Below, one piece after another: positions 1 through 10,094 of a stretch of 64,000 nt of DNA (position 1 is the first letter of the stretch; every line of letters starts with the position of its first letter). The stretch is from the NCBI RefSeq assembly GCF_004359215.1, contig NC_090613.1, positions 2,381,192 through 2,445,191 of the forward strand, given 5' to 3'. A program made the position numbers and the translations under genes. The stretch comes from Bremia lactucae (Eukaryota > Oomycota > Peronosporomycetes > Peronosporales > Peronosporaceae). The notes under the pieces are model-generated. The model saw nothing but the letters and a program-made list of their open reading frames with translations, was not told the DNA's origin and searched no databases.

Positions 1-1065
1 ATGGAGAGTCCGTATGACCTCATCCTAGGCATGCCATGGTTGGCAAAGTACCAACCATGGATAGACTGGCGTACACGCACAGTTGCGAACTCTACGCAGG
101 ACACCGGAAAGGATGTGCTCCTGCGAGAGGCCTATGCAACTGATGTCGTGTCGAACACAGTTGAGGGTGCGTTGACGGGATGTCAAACGTCACCAATTCC
201 TACCCAGCTCGTGGAGACTGAGGTAGTGAATAGGACGATGACAAGTAGTCATGCGTCCGAATGTCCTGCACAGAGCCGAGAGCCTGTGGCAGTAGACGGC
301 GAGCTGACAAGAAGTCATGCGTCGCATAAACCGGCACAGTGCCAAGAGCCTGGTGCGGTTGGAAGGGGTGCGTTAGGCAGGAGAGCAACGGCACCCGCTT
401 CCCAATCAAAGGTCGTGGTGACTCGAAGAACGAGTACCCGACAGATTAGGACGACCGAAGGCACGTCTTAACGAGTGACTTGGATCAGTTCCTATAAAAG
501 AAAACGGTCCTTCAAACAAGGTGTTCGAGCTGTCAAAGACGAAATTACGGAGGCATCCTCAGTTGAAGTGTGCTCTGGCAAGTCTTTAAATCTGCCGAGG
601 AGATAGTAAATCTTCCGGAGATGTCGTGGGATGGTTCCTGTCCAAATTAAAGAAGGAAAGATCCACAAAAAATCACACCATTTCCAGAAGAGAGCTTGGT
701 GGACTGTTGCTCGTCGTCCACAATGGACGAGAGCATCCTAGAAACGAAAAAAAAAACGTTTCGCTGCTCAAGGCTGGGACGCCTTGAGAGACAGCCCGTT
801 CTTTGAGGTTCTGTGAAAACATCGCGATGTGTTCCTAGAAGAAGTGCCGAGCGCCTACCAGCAGATAGGGACATCGGCACGAAATTGACCTCGAACCTGG
901 AACCCAGTATTGTTTGACCAGGCAATGGCCGTTGCCGAAAGAACAAGGCGATTATCGATGAGTTCTTCGACAAGCGAGTCGAGGCGGGACATGTGTGTGA
1001 GAGCAAATCGCCTCATTGCAGCCCGCCCTTACGTGTGCGTAAAGCCATAGGTGGATGGCGCGTTT
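1..1065 (+). pseudogene. T2 Gypsy pol remnant: protease tail, linker, RT start
   Basis: The first ORF (1-471) opens with the C-terminal retropepsin signature YDLILGMPWLAKYQPWIDW, the flap/C-terminal part of a Gypsy aspartic protease. It then runs into the hydrophilic protease-RT linker. After the stop at 469-471 the homology continues through shifted frames, ending in the start of reverse transcriptase (KHRDVFLEEVPS near 810-850). The same order is seen at 44.6-45.7 kb and 48.8-50.3 kb, so this is a third T2 copy. The catalytic Asp lies beyond the left window edge. It is a dead fragment; family assignment is sure, exact ends are not. Confidence 0.8.
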
Positions 1066-1106
1066 CCGCGTCGTCGGAATACATGATCTAGGAACAAGAG
1101 AGCTAC
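1066..1106 (-). mobile_element. Short inverted T2 integrase patch
   Basis: About 40 bp that, read on the minus strand, match the T2 integrase stretch also present (minus strand) near 23265-23305. It sits between plus-strand RT and plus-strand linker sequence. Everything between the RT N-terminus and the integrase-chromodomain linker has been lost, and this inverted scrap fills the junction. It looks like filler DNA from a repair event. Confidence 0.55.
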
Positions 1107-1525
1107 GCGAGTCTTCAGGCGTTCATAACCCTGACGAGCCTTCGGTCGGACATCAAAAATATCCGAGGTCAATCGCGAGACTTGACCCTTGAGATCCGCA
1201 AATACGTTGTTCAGCAGCGTTTAACGCCTGTGACTGAACGGACGAAGGTAAAGCAGCCGCGAGTAGGTGGGCGAGATCGCCACTCTTATCGGGCGCCGCC
1301 TGCACTGATGGATGAGGGTGGGAATTAACGCTTCCTTGTTGGAAGGTCGCTTGCCCACCGCTACGTGAGGCAAAGGTTCAGATCCTCGTCCAATGGAAAG
1401 GTTACCCGAAAAGGTTTGACTCTTGGGAATCGATCGTAACCCTACATATTGATGTGCCCGGCTTGGTGGCTGCCTATGAAAAGGAGCACCAGCTGAGGCC
1501 TCTTCGCGAGTCTAAAATGGACTAG
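1107..1525 (+). pseudogene. T2 integrase-chromodomain linker and chromodomain remnant
   Basis: In two overlapping frames this encodes the end of T2 pol. A chromodomain-like segment is readable at about 1320-1520: RFLVGRSLAHRYV, then after a one-base shift QILVQWKGYPKRFDSWE, then IDVPGLVAAYEKEHQLRPL and a stop near 1522. The aromatic/W-K-G-Y core and the following acidic/Trp box are the hallmarks of the chromodomains carried by Gypsy chromoviruses. These domains are known to bias integration to particular chromatin. The element is inactive because of the deletion and frameshift. Confidence 0.75.
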
Positions 1526-1700
1526 CAGAAGTAGCGTTGTGAGATGAAACAGCGTGTACAGTACCGTCCATGATTTTTTTCACACGCGAGCGGGCGAAAT
1601 TAATTCGTTGCGACCGCTGCTTTATCGCATCGGAATGCGGTTGAAAGCGGCACGTGAATTCCGCTTCGTAATGGTCGGGCGTTTCATTTGAATGGAACAC
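1512..1700 (-). pseudogene. Remnant of the T2 antisense ORF
   Basis: A 62-codon frame on the strand opposite pol (NETPDHYEAEFTCRFQPHSD...) matches the corresponding antisense segment near 3070-3240 (plus) of the second T2 copy and its counterparts at 21.6 kb and 52.2 kb. It lies just downstream of the pol stop. Upstream parts of this antisense frame are missing because the sequence breaks into unrelated AT-rich DNA at about 1740. Confidence 0.5.
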
Positions 1701-1740
1701 GACCGGAATCGGGAAAATACACCCAAGCGATTTTCCCTGA

Positions 1741-1868
1741 GCCCTCCATGAATTAACGACGCCATACTAATTATGTTAATAAGCATGTTCTTGACACATC
1801 ATTAAAACATAATCCATTTGATAACATATAATATATATAACTATAACTAATTTTTTTTTAAATTAAAC
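1741..1868. other. AT-rich spacer, no gene seen
   Basis: Very AT-rich sequence with short TA runs and a poly-T stretch. I see no ORF, LTR end or RNA gene in it. It joins the T2 debris to the tRNA/rRNA patch. Confidence 0.5.
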
Positions 1869-1914
1869 GGAAAAAACAGGGTTCGAACCCGCGACTTATA
1901 GCGTGACAAGCTAT
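1869..1914 (-). tRNA. 3' half of a tRNA-Asp(GUC)-like sequence (fragment)
   Basis: Read on the minus strand there is a 5-bp anticodon stem ATAGC/GCTAT (1914-1910 and 1902-1898) around a 7-nt loop TTGTCAC, whose middle triplet GTC is the Asp anticodon. A 5-nt variable region follows, then a T-arm with the canonical TTCGAAC loop (1887-1881). The D-arm and 5' acceptor strand are absent: the sequence changes to rRNA exactly at the edge of the anticodon stem. This is therefore a fragment, not a functional gene. T-stem pairing relies on two G-U pairs. Confidence 0.55.
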
Positions 1915-1915
1915 T

Positions 1916-1978
1916 GCGGAGGAAAAGAAACTAACAAGGATTCCCCTAGTAACGGCGAGTGAAGCGGGATGAGCTCAA
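1916..1978 (+). rRNA. LSU (25S/28S) rRNA 5' fragment, about 63 nt
   Basis: The stretch GCGGAGGAAAAGAAACTAAC and the following AAGGATTCCCC, TAGTAACGGCGAGTGAAGC, GGGATGAGCTCAA is the conserved 5' block of eukaryotic large-subunit rRNA. The variant bases fit stramenopile/oomycete LSU as I know it. Homology stops abruptly on both sides. It is an orphan insert next to a tRNA half of opposite sense and a truncated LTR. Confidence 0.85.
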
Positions 1979-2021
1979 TTTTTGTGAAAGAAGGTTTTAT
2001 AAGAAGTTATAAAACGTCTAG

Positions 2022-2172
2022 TGCATCACATACACAAGAGTTGGTCACAGATGTGAACCACACCCAAGTGCTGTGTCTAATTACTTTATTTAAGTAATTA
2101 ACCAACCCCTTAAGTACACCAAGTGTACTAAACGGGGAATGTGTAACATTAGGGCAACTTTAGCCCGTTACA
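2022..2172 (-). repeat. T2 LTR fragment (5' end of the LTR, reversed)
   Basis: Ends at 2172 with the T2 LTR terminus (TGTAACGGGCTAAAG when read on the minus strand). It is followed by the complementary polypurine tract CCCCCCTCC. Left of about 2022 the LTR homology stops in the rRNA-bearing patch. Matches the better-kept copies at 20196-20731 and 53142-53652. Confidence 0.75.
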
Positions 2173-2303
2173 CCCCCCTCCTTTGAAGAACGAATTTACA
2201 TTTTAAATTCGTCAAAGAGGAGCGAGGAATTGCGAGCAGCTTTTCGCGCCGCTAGTTCACTTAATCACTCTAGCGACCTGCGTTTCCATATACAGCGCCA
2301 AAG

Positions 2304-3245
2304 ATGTCACCTAAAAGGGGCCACGTTGGTGGATCGTCTGCGAAGACGCTCACTCAACCTCGCACTAAGTGCATGCGCCGAGTTAACTCGCCGGCCGCGT
2401 TCGATGCCTTAGTCGAAACGCCGACAGCTACTGTTGTTGTTGCGCTAACGGGGCTAAAGGAACCATCCCACTTTAACAGTAAGGATGCTGATCCGTCGCT
2501 CATTGTCGACTACAATGAGTCGACACCGTTGCCGTCACATCATAGTAGTGATGCGGACAACGAGCTCATGAGGAAGGATGATGGATGATGACGCATTATT
2601 GCCCGTTCAAACTTCTCTCATTGCTCACAACTTAGAGACAGCAACATTTACGAATGCTGTCTTGTCATCTGCGCTGCATAGCGTAGCGATTATTGATGAG
2701 AACGCTGCCCATAAAGGCGCAACCGCTTCTACGTTGTGTAAAACCACAACGCCTTTTGCTCAGACCATAATCCAAAATGGTTCTGACATAGAGGATTCCG
2801 AGCCTGAAGCTCCGCCGACGAGCACGTGAACGTACTCAGTCGGTGTCACAAGCCAGTCGTTTAGAACGTGGCTATGTGGCGGGTGGCATATCACAGATGC
2901 CCCCTCCATCGAAATGGCCTCGTTTAAACGGGCCAAGAGCGTCGCTCCTAGGGTGCGCTCTAGAAGAGCGCGCTCTTCTAGACGCACATAAATATTATGG
3001 CGTCTTTAAGTCTTGGCGGGCTCAGGAAATCGTTTGGGTGTATTTTCCCGATCCAGGTCGTGTTGCGTTCAAATGAAACGCCCGACCATTACGGGGCGGA
3101 ATTTACGCGCCGCTTTCAACCGCACTCCGATTCGATAAAGCAGCCTTCGCAACGAATTAATTTCACCCGCTTGCGTGTGAAAGAAATCATGGACGGTACT
3201 GTACACCCTGTTCTTCTCACAACGCTACTTCTGCTAGTCATTTGA
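2304..3245 (+). pseudogene. T2 antisense ORF (strand opposite pol), copy 1
   Basis: A reading frame beginning MSPKRGHVGGSSAK at 2304, 132 nt inside the LTR, and running away from it, while the pol remnant next to it is on the minus strand. It continues with small frame changes at 2578 and 2843. There is an acidic SDIEDSEPEAPP stretch, then ERTQSVSQASRLERGY and a PPPSKWPRLNGPRASLL block, then NETPDHYGAEFTRRF. The same protein order and start are kept at 20867 (plus) and 53010 (minus). No known domain recognised. It could be an accessory protein of the element or a non-functional frame; conservation between three copies favours past coding. Confidence 0.55.
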
Positions 3246-4640
3246 AACTCGCGAAGAGGCCTCAGCTGGTGCTCCTTTTCATGGGCAGCCCCCAAGCCGG
3301 GCACATCAATACGTAGGGTATTGATCGGTTCCCAAGAGTCAAACTTCTTCGGGTAACCTTTCCATTGGACGAGGATCTGGACCTTTGCCTCACAGAGCGG
3401 TGGGCAAGCGACCTTCCAACACGGAAGCGTTGATTCTACCCGCATCCATCAGTGCAGGCGGCGCCCGATAGGAGTGGCGATCTCGCCCACCTACTCTCGG
3501 CTGCTTTACCTTCGTCCGCTCAGTCGCAGGCGCTAAACGCTGCTAAACGACGTATTGTGGATGTCGAGGGTCAAGTCTTGCGACTAATCCGGATCTTTAG
3601 GATGTCCGCGCGAAGGATCATCAGGGTTTGAACGTTTGAAACTTCGGCTTTGACATCCAGAGAAGTAGATGCTGAGGTACCCGCATAACACGCGTCCTTC
3701 TCGTTGTGGGAGGAGCTTAGTAGTAGTATTTCCACGAAGTACATGAATTGTTTTTTAGGTTCGTAGCAGTACTTGATAGTATTTTTTTTCATCCACTCGA
3801 AAGCGTTCATTTTTTTGCGACCATTTCGGTCCGCATGTTCTTTTTGCTTGTCCTGTGCGCTTGCCATCGCGTCACGGACTTTTCGTGTGATGTCTATCGC
3901 TCATCCACAAAGCTTTGAACCTCGCTCACGCATTTAGTATCAAACTCGCATATGACACCGCCGAGAGGTCGGCATATGACGTAGTTTAATTGACCACTGC
4001 TAAACTGGCAGGGTCACTAGGGCAAGTTTCTGTCGTTGACATGATAACCTCGCGGGTCATCGTCATATTGACAAAAATATGTCCCTCTTTCGCAACGAGC
4101 ATAGTGAGGGGTCCTCCCCAGACTCGGGCTCCGCACAAACGAGACTGGCGTCCGAGGATGGCGCAGTCCGTTAATATAAAACGGTGTCTCACCCGTACTG
4201 GCGTGGACGCTGTTCTTTTAGCGAACTCCACAAAAATCAATTGCTTGCTCCACTCTTTGGGAGCTGCTATAGTGCGCAAGACATCCGCCACGACCCGATT
4301 GGCACGTTCTGTTTGGCCATCGGTCTGAGGATGATGACTGGACCGCGGAGCAAGTAGATATAATGGCCTTTACAAACCAATGATTCAGCTTTCCGAATAT
4401 CACTATGCAAAGTAATATTCTCCAAATATTATCTACCTTTTAGAGAACATATTATATTTACATCTGTGGTCGACATGTAGAGCTTGCTGCCTAGCAAATC
4501 AAACACATGTCGCCAAAAACCAGACGTAAGACGTGGAATTCGGTCCGATACTATGGACTCGGGCAGCCTCTTTGCCTGTGATCGATGTTTAACATGGTGC
4601 TTAATGCACCATTTTGCTCAGTCTGTCTACAAAGACGGCA
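3246..4640 (-). pseudogene. T2 Gypsy pol 3' part: integrase and chromodomain remnant
   Basis: On the minus strand, from 4640 down, come degenerate integrase core sequence, then LRTIAAPKEWSKQLIFVEF (about 4285-4225), then the integrase C-terminal region up to the KLLP motif near 3720. A linker follows, and then a chromodomain (about 3440-3268) with VQILVQWKGYPKKFDSWEP and a following VPGLGAAHEKEHQLRPL. Multiple stops and frameshifts are present. An LTR scrap of another family interrupts the integrase at 4339-4465. The adjacent antisense ORF and LTR make 2.0-4.6 kb one T2 3' end. Confidence 0.75.
4339..4465 (-). repeat. T1 LTR fragment inserted in T2 integrase
   Basis: About 127 bp match the central part of the T1 LTR in reverse (GTAATATTCTCCAAATATT and AGTAGATATAATGGCC are diagnostic). 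They split a T2 integrase sequence that is continuous at 23140-23170. I see no target duplication at the edges, so patch repair is as likely as an old truncated insertion. Confidence 0.65.
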
Positions 4641-4878
4641 CTGGACGCCCGCTAAGAGAGAGACAGAAAAGACTTTGTTACATGTTTTGTGTTAGTATGG
4701 TATTAAATTGACAGAAACAGAAAAACTTAATTATATTAAATACAGTGTACTTTTAACCCTCTTTAAAGCAAGTGTTTTAAAGATAGTCTTCCTCTGCACG
4801 TACTACTGTAAGTGAAGTGACGTGTGGCACCACTTGCAATGAAGCAGTGCAAAGTAGACTTGTATTGAAGCCGTACCA
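4638..4878 (+). repeat. T1 LTR, 5'-truncated
   Basis: Starts abruptly in the middle of the LTR (CTGGACGCCCGC, AAGAGAGAGACAG) and runs to the LTR end CCGTACCA at 4878. A 2-nt gap and the primer-binding site TGGTAGCACT follow. The terminal CCGTACCA variant is shared only with the LTR ending at 12705. Confidence 0.7.
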
Positions 4879-4928
4879 CCTGGTAGCACTTTTTAGTCCG
4901 TCCAAGGACCGCAGTTCTATCATCTAAC

Positions 4929-5960
4929 ATGGACATGTTAGATGATAATGGACATACGCATCACGTTTCGCGTGATAGCTACTCCTTTCTAAATGACATA
5001 GAAAGGAGTGCGGTCGAACGAGCGAGTTCGACCGAAATTCATTCGGAAGTGATGCCATATTGGCCATGCTGTCCGGTTTGGACAGAGATGCCCTCCATTC
5101 AGCCATCGCCAAGTACATACAACATGAACTTGACGAGGCTAAGGAAAGAGTAGCCTTGCTTAATCAGAAAGGCTCTGAACAGGCAGAACTGTTGAGGTTG
5201 CAGCAGGTACAGACCCCTGTACCTGGGATGACGCACACGCGTCGTCCCGATACCTTAAAGATCGACATCTTTAAGTATAGGGTAGTCGAAGAAGACTCTC
5301 TCTAAAGATCGTTCGTCGAGTTAAACAATGCCATAAGGGCTCGTCATATCAGCGACGAGCAAATGCACGTCACATTTGCTCAATCAAATTTAGTTGGTCG
5401 TGCTAAAACTTGGGCACTAAGCCTTCAGTTGCCCGACCCATATGTCTTTGGGTCGCTAGAGGCTTTAAAGCCCGGCTCAAAAAGATGTTTGAACCGTCTA
5501 GGGGTGAGTTCAGAGCTCGATCAGGGCTTCCAAAACTCAAGCAAGGCACGCGTGATGTCCACGCTTATATTCAGCACATATGACTCTTTGCGAGTTGATC
5601 ACGAACAGTCCAGTTCATGAACACAAGTTGATTACGGTGTTTATGAAAGGTCTTACAGATGATCCCGTGAATACCCACCTGTTCCGCTTGGAACTGGATA
5701 CGCTTGAAGAAGTAATATCGTTTGCGGAACAGGAGGACTTTAGCTTGAGACAGGCTCAAGCTAGTTCGTCATAATATCGCCCTCCAAGACGACACGAGCT
5801 TGGAAATTCAGAACCTTTGGACCTCTTATATTGAAAACGAGAGACCTCGCTTTTCGAGCAATAAGCGATTGCAGAAATGTCATCGCTGCCAAAAGTTAGG
5901 ACACTACGCTTAAGAGTGCAGTGCCGCAATGCCCAATACCTTGAAGAACTAAAAGTAATT
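4929..5960 (+). pseudogene. gag: T1 gag, degenerate
   Basis: Begins MDMLDDNGHTHHVSRDSYS, as in the intact gag at 63300, and continues with a coiled-coil-like KERVALLNQKGSEQAELLRL segment and the capsid-like region (FAQSNLVGRAKTWALSLQL). It ends at a CCHC zinc knuckle that is broken by a stop (CHRCQKLGHYA, stop, EC; near 5877-5922). At least three frameshifts and two in-frame stops are present. From 4871 to 6132 I see no difference from 12698-13959. Confidence 0.85.
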
Positions 5961-6179
5961 ATAGACTGAATGCCAAAAAGGGCAACGGTCGCGAGTCCGA
6001 CGTTGTTGCGAAATCGCAACAGCAAGGCGGACCGCCAAAAAACCGTCGGGGTCAGTAGGGGCGCAACGCCCTACTGATCCAGCAACCTCAAGAGAATTTG
6101 CAAATCTCTTGACATAAGTTGCTCCAGACACACAATCATTATGTGCCTCTGCACCAGGTGATGAGGGATACCTCATCAA

Positions 6180-6452
6180 CCTCAACTTCTGCGTGTTGAG
6201 AGTCTTGCTGATTAAGCAAGGCTACCTTCTCCTTCGCCTCGTCAAGTTCATGTTGTATGGACTTGGCGATGGCTGAATGGAGGGCATCTCTGTCCGAAAT
6301 CGGACAGCATGGCCAAGATGGCATCGTTCCCTACGCTCGAACTCATTCGTTCGACCGCACTCCTTTCTATGTCACTTAGAAAGGAGTAGCTATCACGCGA
6401 AACGTGATGCGTATTTTCATTTCATCTAACATGTTCATGTTAGATGATTGGA
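6180..6452 (-). pseudogene. gag: T1 gag N-terminal part, inverted
   Basis: Minus-strand sequence starting beside the reversed LTR encodes the gag N-terminus again, including the DALHSAIAKSIQHELDEAKEK segment. It meets the plus-strand gag copy at about 6180. It is a different, less damaged gag lineage than the plus-strand arm. The two form a head-to-head LTR-gag/gag-LTR arrangement. Confidence 0.75.
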
Positions 6453-6489
6453 ACTGTGGTCCTTGGACGGACTACAAAGTGCTACCAGG

Positions 6490-6929
6490 TGTAACGGGCT
6501 ACTGCAGACCTGTACTGCTCTAGTACAAGTCCACTTCGCACTGCCTCAGTGCGAGTGGTGCCTCACGTCACTTCACGTACACTAGTACGTGCAGAAGAAG
6601 TCTTTTCTTTAAAACACTTGCTTTAAAGAGGGTTAATTAAAAACTGTATCAATATAATTAAGTTCTTCTTGTCTACCTACTTAAAACTAACTTAATTATA
6701 AACTTTTACAAAATATGTACTAAAAGTCTTATCTGTCTTTCTCTTTGCGCGCGTCCAGCGCTGACTGAACCGCGAAGAAAGTAGATATAATGGTCTATAT
6801 CTACCATTGGATAAGCCTTTAGAATATTACCATGTATAGTAATATTCTCCAAATATTATCTACCTCTTAGATTATATATTAATTAACAACCTTTAAGTGT
6901 TAATTTCATGTAACGATACACCCGTTACA
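6490..6929 (-). repeat. Complete T1 LTR, reversed (440 bp)
   Basis: Runs from TGTAACGGGCTACTGC at 6490 (complement of the LTR 3' end) to the complement of the LTR start, ACACCCGTTACA, at 6929. Inner sequence matches the LTRs at 12239 and 62816. The reversed primer-binding site (AAAGTGCTACCAGG) lies just left of it. Confidence 0.85.
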
Positions 6930-7395
6930 GTAAGCGCAAAGTGATTAGTATTGGTATGATGGCTATCCGACTTTACCTCAGCAATGGTGTTGTTACCCCC
7001 CATGTCACCCTTAAGAATAATCATGCGACCAATAACTCCTGCATACATTAAGACAACGTATTACGCTATAATTAGCCCCAGCCGCCTCCCTCGCACTTCA
7101 AACTCAAAATAAAAAAAGGTGTCAATTTAACGAAAAAGGGTGTGAATTTAGCAATTTTCATAATTTATTATGTCACAATGTTCGTCTTTAAGCTTGTGCC
7201 CTGGCTAAATCCTAACAAATTTAATGTTTGCTGAACTTCTTAAAAAACTTGCGGATTGTCAGGAACTATCCCGCATATCAAAGATTATGTTGAAAGCTAA
7301 ACTTAGCCCTTGCTTTATGCAGTGATAGTGGCTACAATTGAGGAAGGCACGGTGCTCAATCTGGGTAGATTTGTATAATGTTTTACTGTCATGTG
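6930..7395. other. Unassigned spacer left of the Copia insertion
   Basis: No ORF with recognisable homology and no LTR ends. It appears to be the pre-insertion host sequence, since it continues at 10095 on the far side of the Copia insertion with target duplication ATACC. Confidence 0.4.
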
Positions 7396-7400
7396 ATACC

Positions 7401-7600
7401 TGTTGGGGTATGACAACACACTGCGTAAGAATGTCTTCGTGTAGGGAAAATGGAAAAGTAAATTCGTTCTTATAAAACCCTCATACATGTTACGTACTTA
7501 AATGTAACAGCTTCGCTTGCTCTTCTTCTTGTGTCATTCACGACAGTAACCGCCACATCAGCACGACAACGAACCGTCGCCTGATGTTCCACCTTCAACA
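7401..7600 (-). repeat. Copia LTR (200 bp)
   Basis: TGTTG...CAACA ends when read on either strand; the same 200-bp length as both LTRs of the complete Copia. It sits right after the RNase H coding end, with the complement of the polypurine run GAGGAGGAG at 7601-7609. Confidence 0.9.
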
Positions 7601-10065
7601 CTCCTCCTCGACGAGAAGTTTCTAATATTGGTCTTGGCCACGAGAAATTGAAACTTCGTTGTCGAAATTGTCTTGGTCAGGAAATCAGCGAGCTGTAACT
7701 TGGTTTTAATATACTCCAGCTGTATTACCTTGTTTTTGACTTGATCACGGACAAAATGATAGCGTATATCAATGTGCTTCGCACGACTTTGATATCCTTC
7801 ATTTTTCGCGATAGCAATCACACTTTGATTGTCCTCGTACACCATTACTGGACCATTAATCTTGACCTTCATCTCCAGCAATAGCGATTTAGTCCACAAT
7901 ACTTCTTGTATACACAATGATAAAGCCACATATTCGGCTTCGGCAGTGCTTAGCGACACACTGTTTTGCATTTTTGACTTGAAAAAAAATCACGGGTGAT
8001 CCGTTGACCATCACCATCACACCTGATGTTGAGCGTCATTTGTCCTTGTTACTGCCCCAATCAGCGTCACTAAATGCACTCAACTGCAGTTCGCGTGACT
8101 TGCTCCGATAGCAGATTCCATCCATAGCGGTTGACTTTAAATAACGCAGCACTCGGATAGCTGCATTCCAATGTTCTTCACTTGGTTTTTCTAAGTGTCG
8201 ACTCAATTGACACACCGCGAATGCAATATCGGGTCTTGTGCCGGTTGCCACGTAGAGAAGTGAACCCACCAATGAACGATACGGACGATTTTTCATTTTT
8301 GGGTCCATCACTTCACACTTATCATGTTCTGGTCTTCCATACCCGGATTATACACCGGCCTAGCATTATCTTGATTGAATTTTTCAACCATTCTTGCTAT
8401 CCACGCGCTTTGACAGATCTTGAGTCGTTTCTCCTCCATCTTGTAGTCAACTTCGATGCCCAGAACAAATCGCACTTTACCCAGTCTCTTGAGCTGAAAT
8501 TTAGTAGACAATTCATCAGCAACTTGCTTAATTGAGTCGTACGAAATGCCACCAATGAGCATGTCATCGACATATAACGTCACGTAAGTCCATGAAAAAT
8601 TGTCAAATCGACGAACAAATACACACGGATCCGAAACGCACGCCACAAATCCCATGCTCTTGAAAACGCCTGAAATAGTCTTAAACCATGTTGCAGCAGC
8701 TTGTTTAAGTCCATACAGGCTTCGATTTAGCTTCAGCACTTGACTCGATTTCATTTTAACGCCCTCGGGTGTATTAAGAAACACCTCTTCTTCGAGAACA
8801 CCATTGATAAATGCTGTATCGACATCATATTGGAATATAGCCATCACGACACGTATTCTCCGGTTGCGAACATGAATTCAATTCGTGTGTTTCGCGGTAT
8901 GTTGCCAGTAATCAATTCCATAGGTCTGACGATAACCTAATGCCACAAGCCGAGCCTTATATCGCTCAACATCACCATTTTCATTTCGCTTGATGGCGAA
9001 CACCCACTTAGTTCCAATTACCTTCTTGTTTAACAAATTGTCCACGGGACTCCACGTCTTTTTGCTATCTAGTGCCTTCAGTTCGGCTTCTATCGCTTCT
9101 TTCCACATCATACTTTGTGGAGACTTCACAGCATCTTGGTACGTTGATGGGGTTTCAAATGCCGCATTAGCTTGATCATATTCAATACGATATCGTTTTG
9201 AGGCACGTTCTACAGGTTCATCTCCTCGTGACGAAACAATAGCATCTGACATCCCGACCGGAACCAAAGCTTGTGAGTCTGTACTTGGAGGAGATATTGC
9301 GAGAGGGTTATTGTGTCCACTAACACGAGATGAATGTGTCTCTAGACTGTCATCGAGATTAGTCCATCCCTCCCTGGGCACAATGGCCTGAATATCATCC
9401 TCAATTAGCTGGCTCCATGTACACGTCATCGATATCGAAAGCAATATCATCTTCATGTCCATTCTCTAGACGTGTACCCAACGACGTTAATTCTTGAGGA
9501 GGCGAGACTATTTGATCACCGTTAGTCTGATCAACCTCCATAGGTTCAATTTCATCGTGATTCGAAGAAATTGGTGATTGAACCCTGATATCATCGTCTC
9601 CTTCGCCATTTATTTTTGCGTGCTGACGAGTTGATACTGGTGCGTCATCAACAACTTGTACATACTTCGTCCGTGGCTGTTCTTGAAATGTCACTGACCT
9701 TGTGACTTCAAGTTTTTCTGAATTATAATTCCAGACACGATAACCCTTCACTTCGTGTGAATAACCAAGAAACATGCACCGAAATGCCTTCTTGTCCAAT
9801 TAAGCACGTTTTGCTTTGTCAATGTGTGCGTAACCTTGAGCACCAAAAACGCGCATGTGTGACATGTCTGGCTTCAAGCCAAAACACATCTCAATTGGAG
9901 TCTTCGTCGGGGATGAAGCGCACGTGACCCGGTTGGTCACATATACAGCTGTATTTATAGCTTCAGCCCACCACTTCTTTTCCACTTGCATGTGATTTAG
10001 CATCGACCTTGCACGTTCCGTCAGTGTCCTATTCATTCGTTCAGCCATTCCATTTTGCTGGGGCG
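7601..10065 (-). pseudogene. pol: Copia pol: integrase end, RT and RNase H
   Basis: From 10065 down: the integrase part with QQNGMAERMNRTLTERARS (containing the catalytic Glu), the integrase C-terminus (FRCMFLGYSHEVKGYRVWNY), an acidic linker, RT with KKVIGTKWVFAIKRN and the active-site LYVDDML box, and RNase H with the LSTAEAEYVALS and YEDNQS boxes. It ends at SSRRSVEGGTSGDGSLSC. Stops and frameshifts occur around 9800, 9400, 8870, 8310 and 7990. It is the same family as 29871-34052. Confidence 0.88.
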
Positions 10066-10094
10066 TCGCCTGATGCTCCACCTTCAACAATACC

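Larger units (their letters stand above)
7396..10094 (-). mobile_element. Copia deletion derivative with ATACC target duplication
   Basis: A Copia element in reverse, bounded by ATACC at 7396-7400 and 10090-10094. It keeps its downstream LTR (7401-7600), the C-terminal half of the polyprotein, and only the first 24 bp of the upstream LTR (10066-10089). That stub is joined directly to the middle of the integrase. Compared with the complete copy at 29667-34209, about 1.8 kb (rest of the 5' LTR, gag, protease, integrase start) is missing. The intact 5-bp duplication shows the outer ends are the original insertion ends. Confidence 0.85.

Noticed and set aside
2322..2420. Possible RxLR-type effector in the antisense ORF (R-R-V-N near the N-terminus)
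   Set aside because: No signal peptide and no RxLR-dEER pair; the basic run is better read as a nuclear-signal-like or nucleic-acid-binding stretch.
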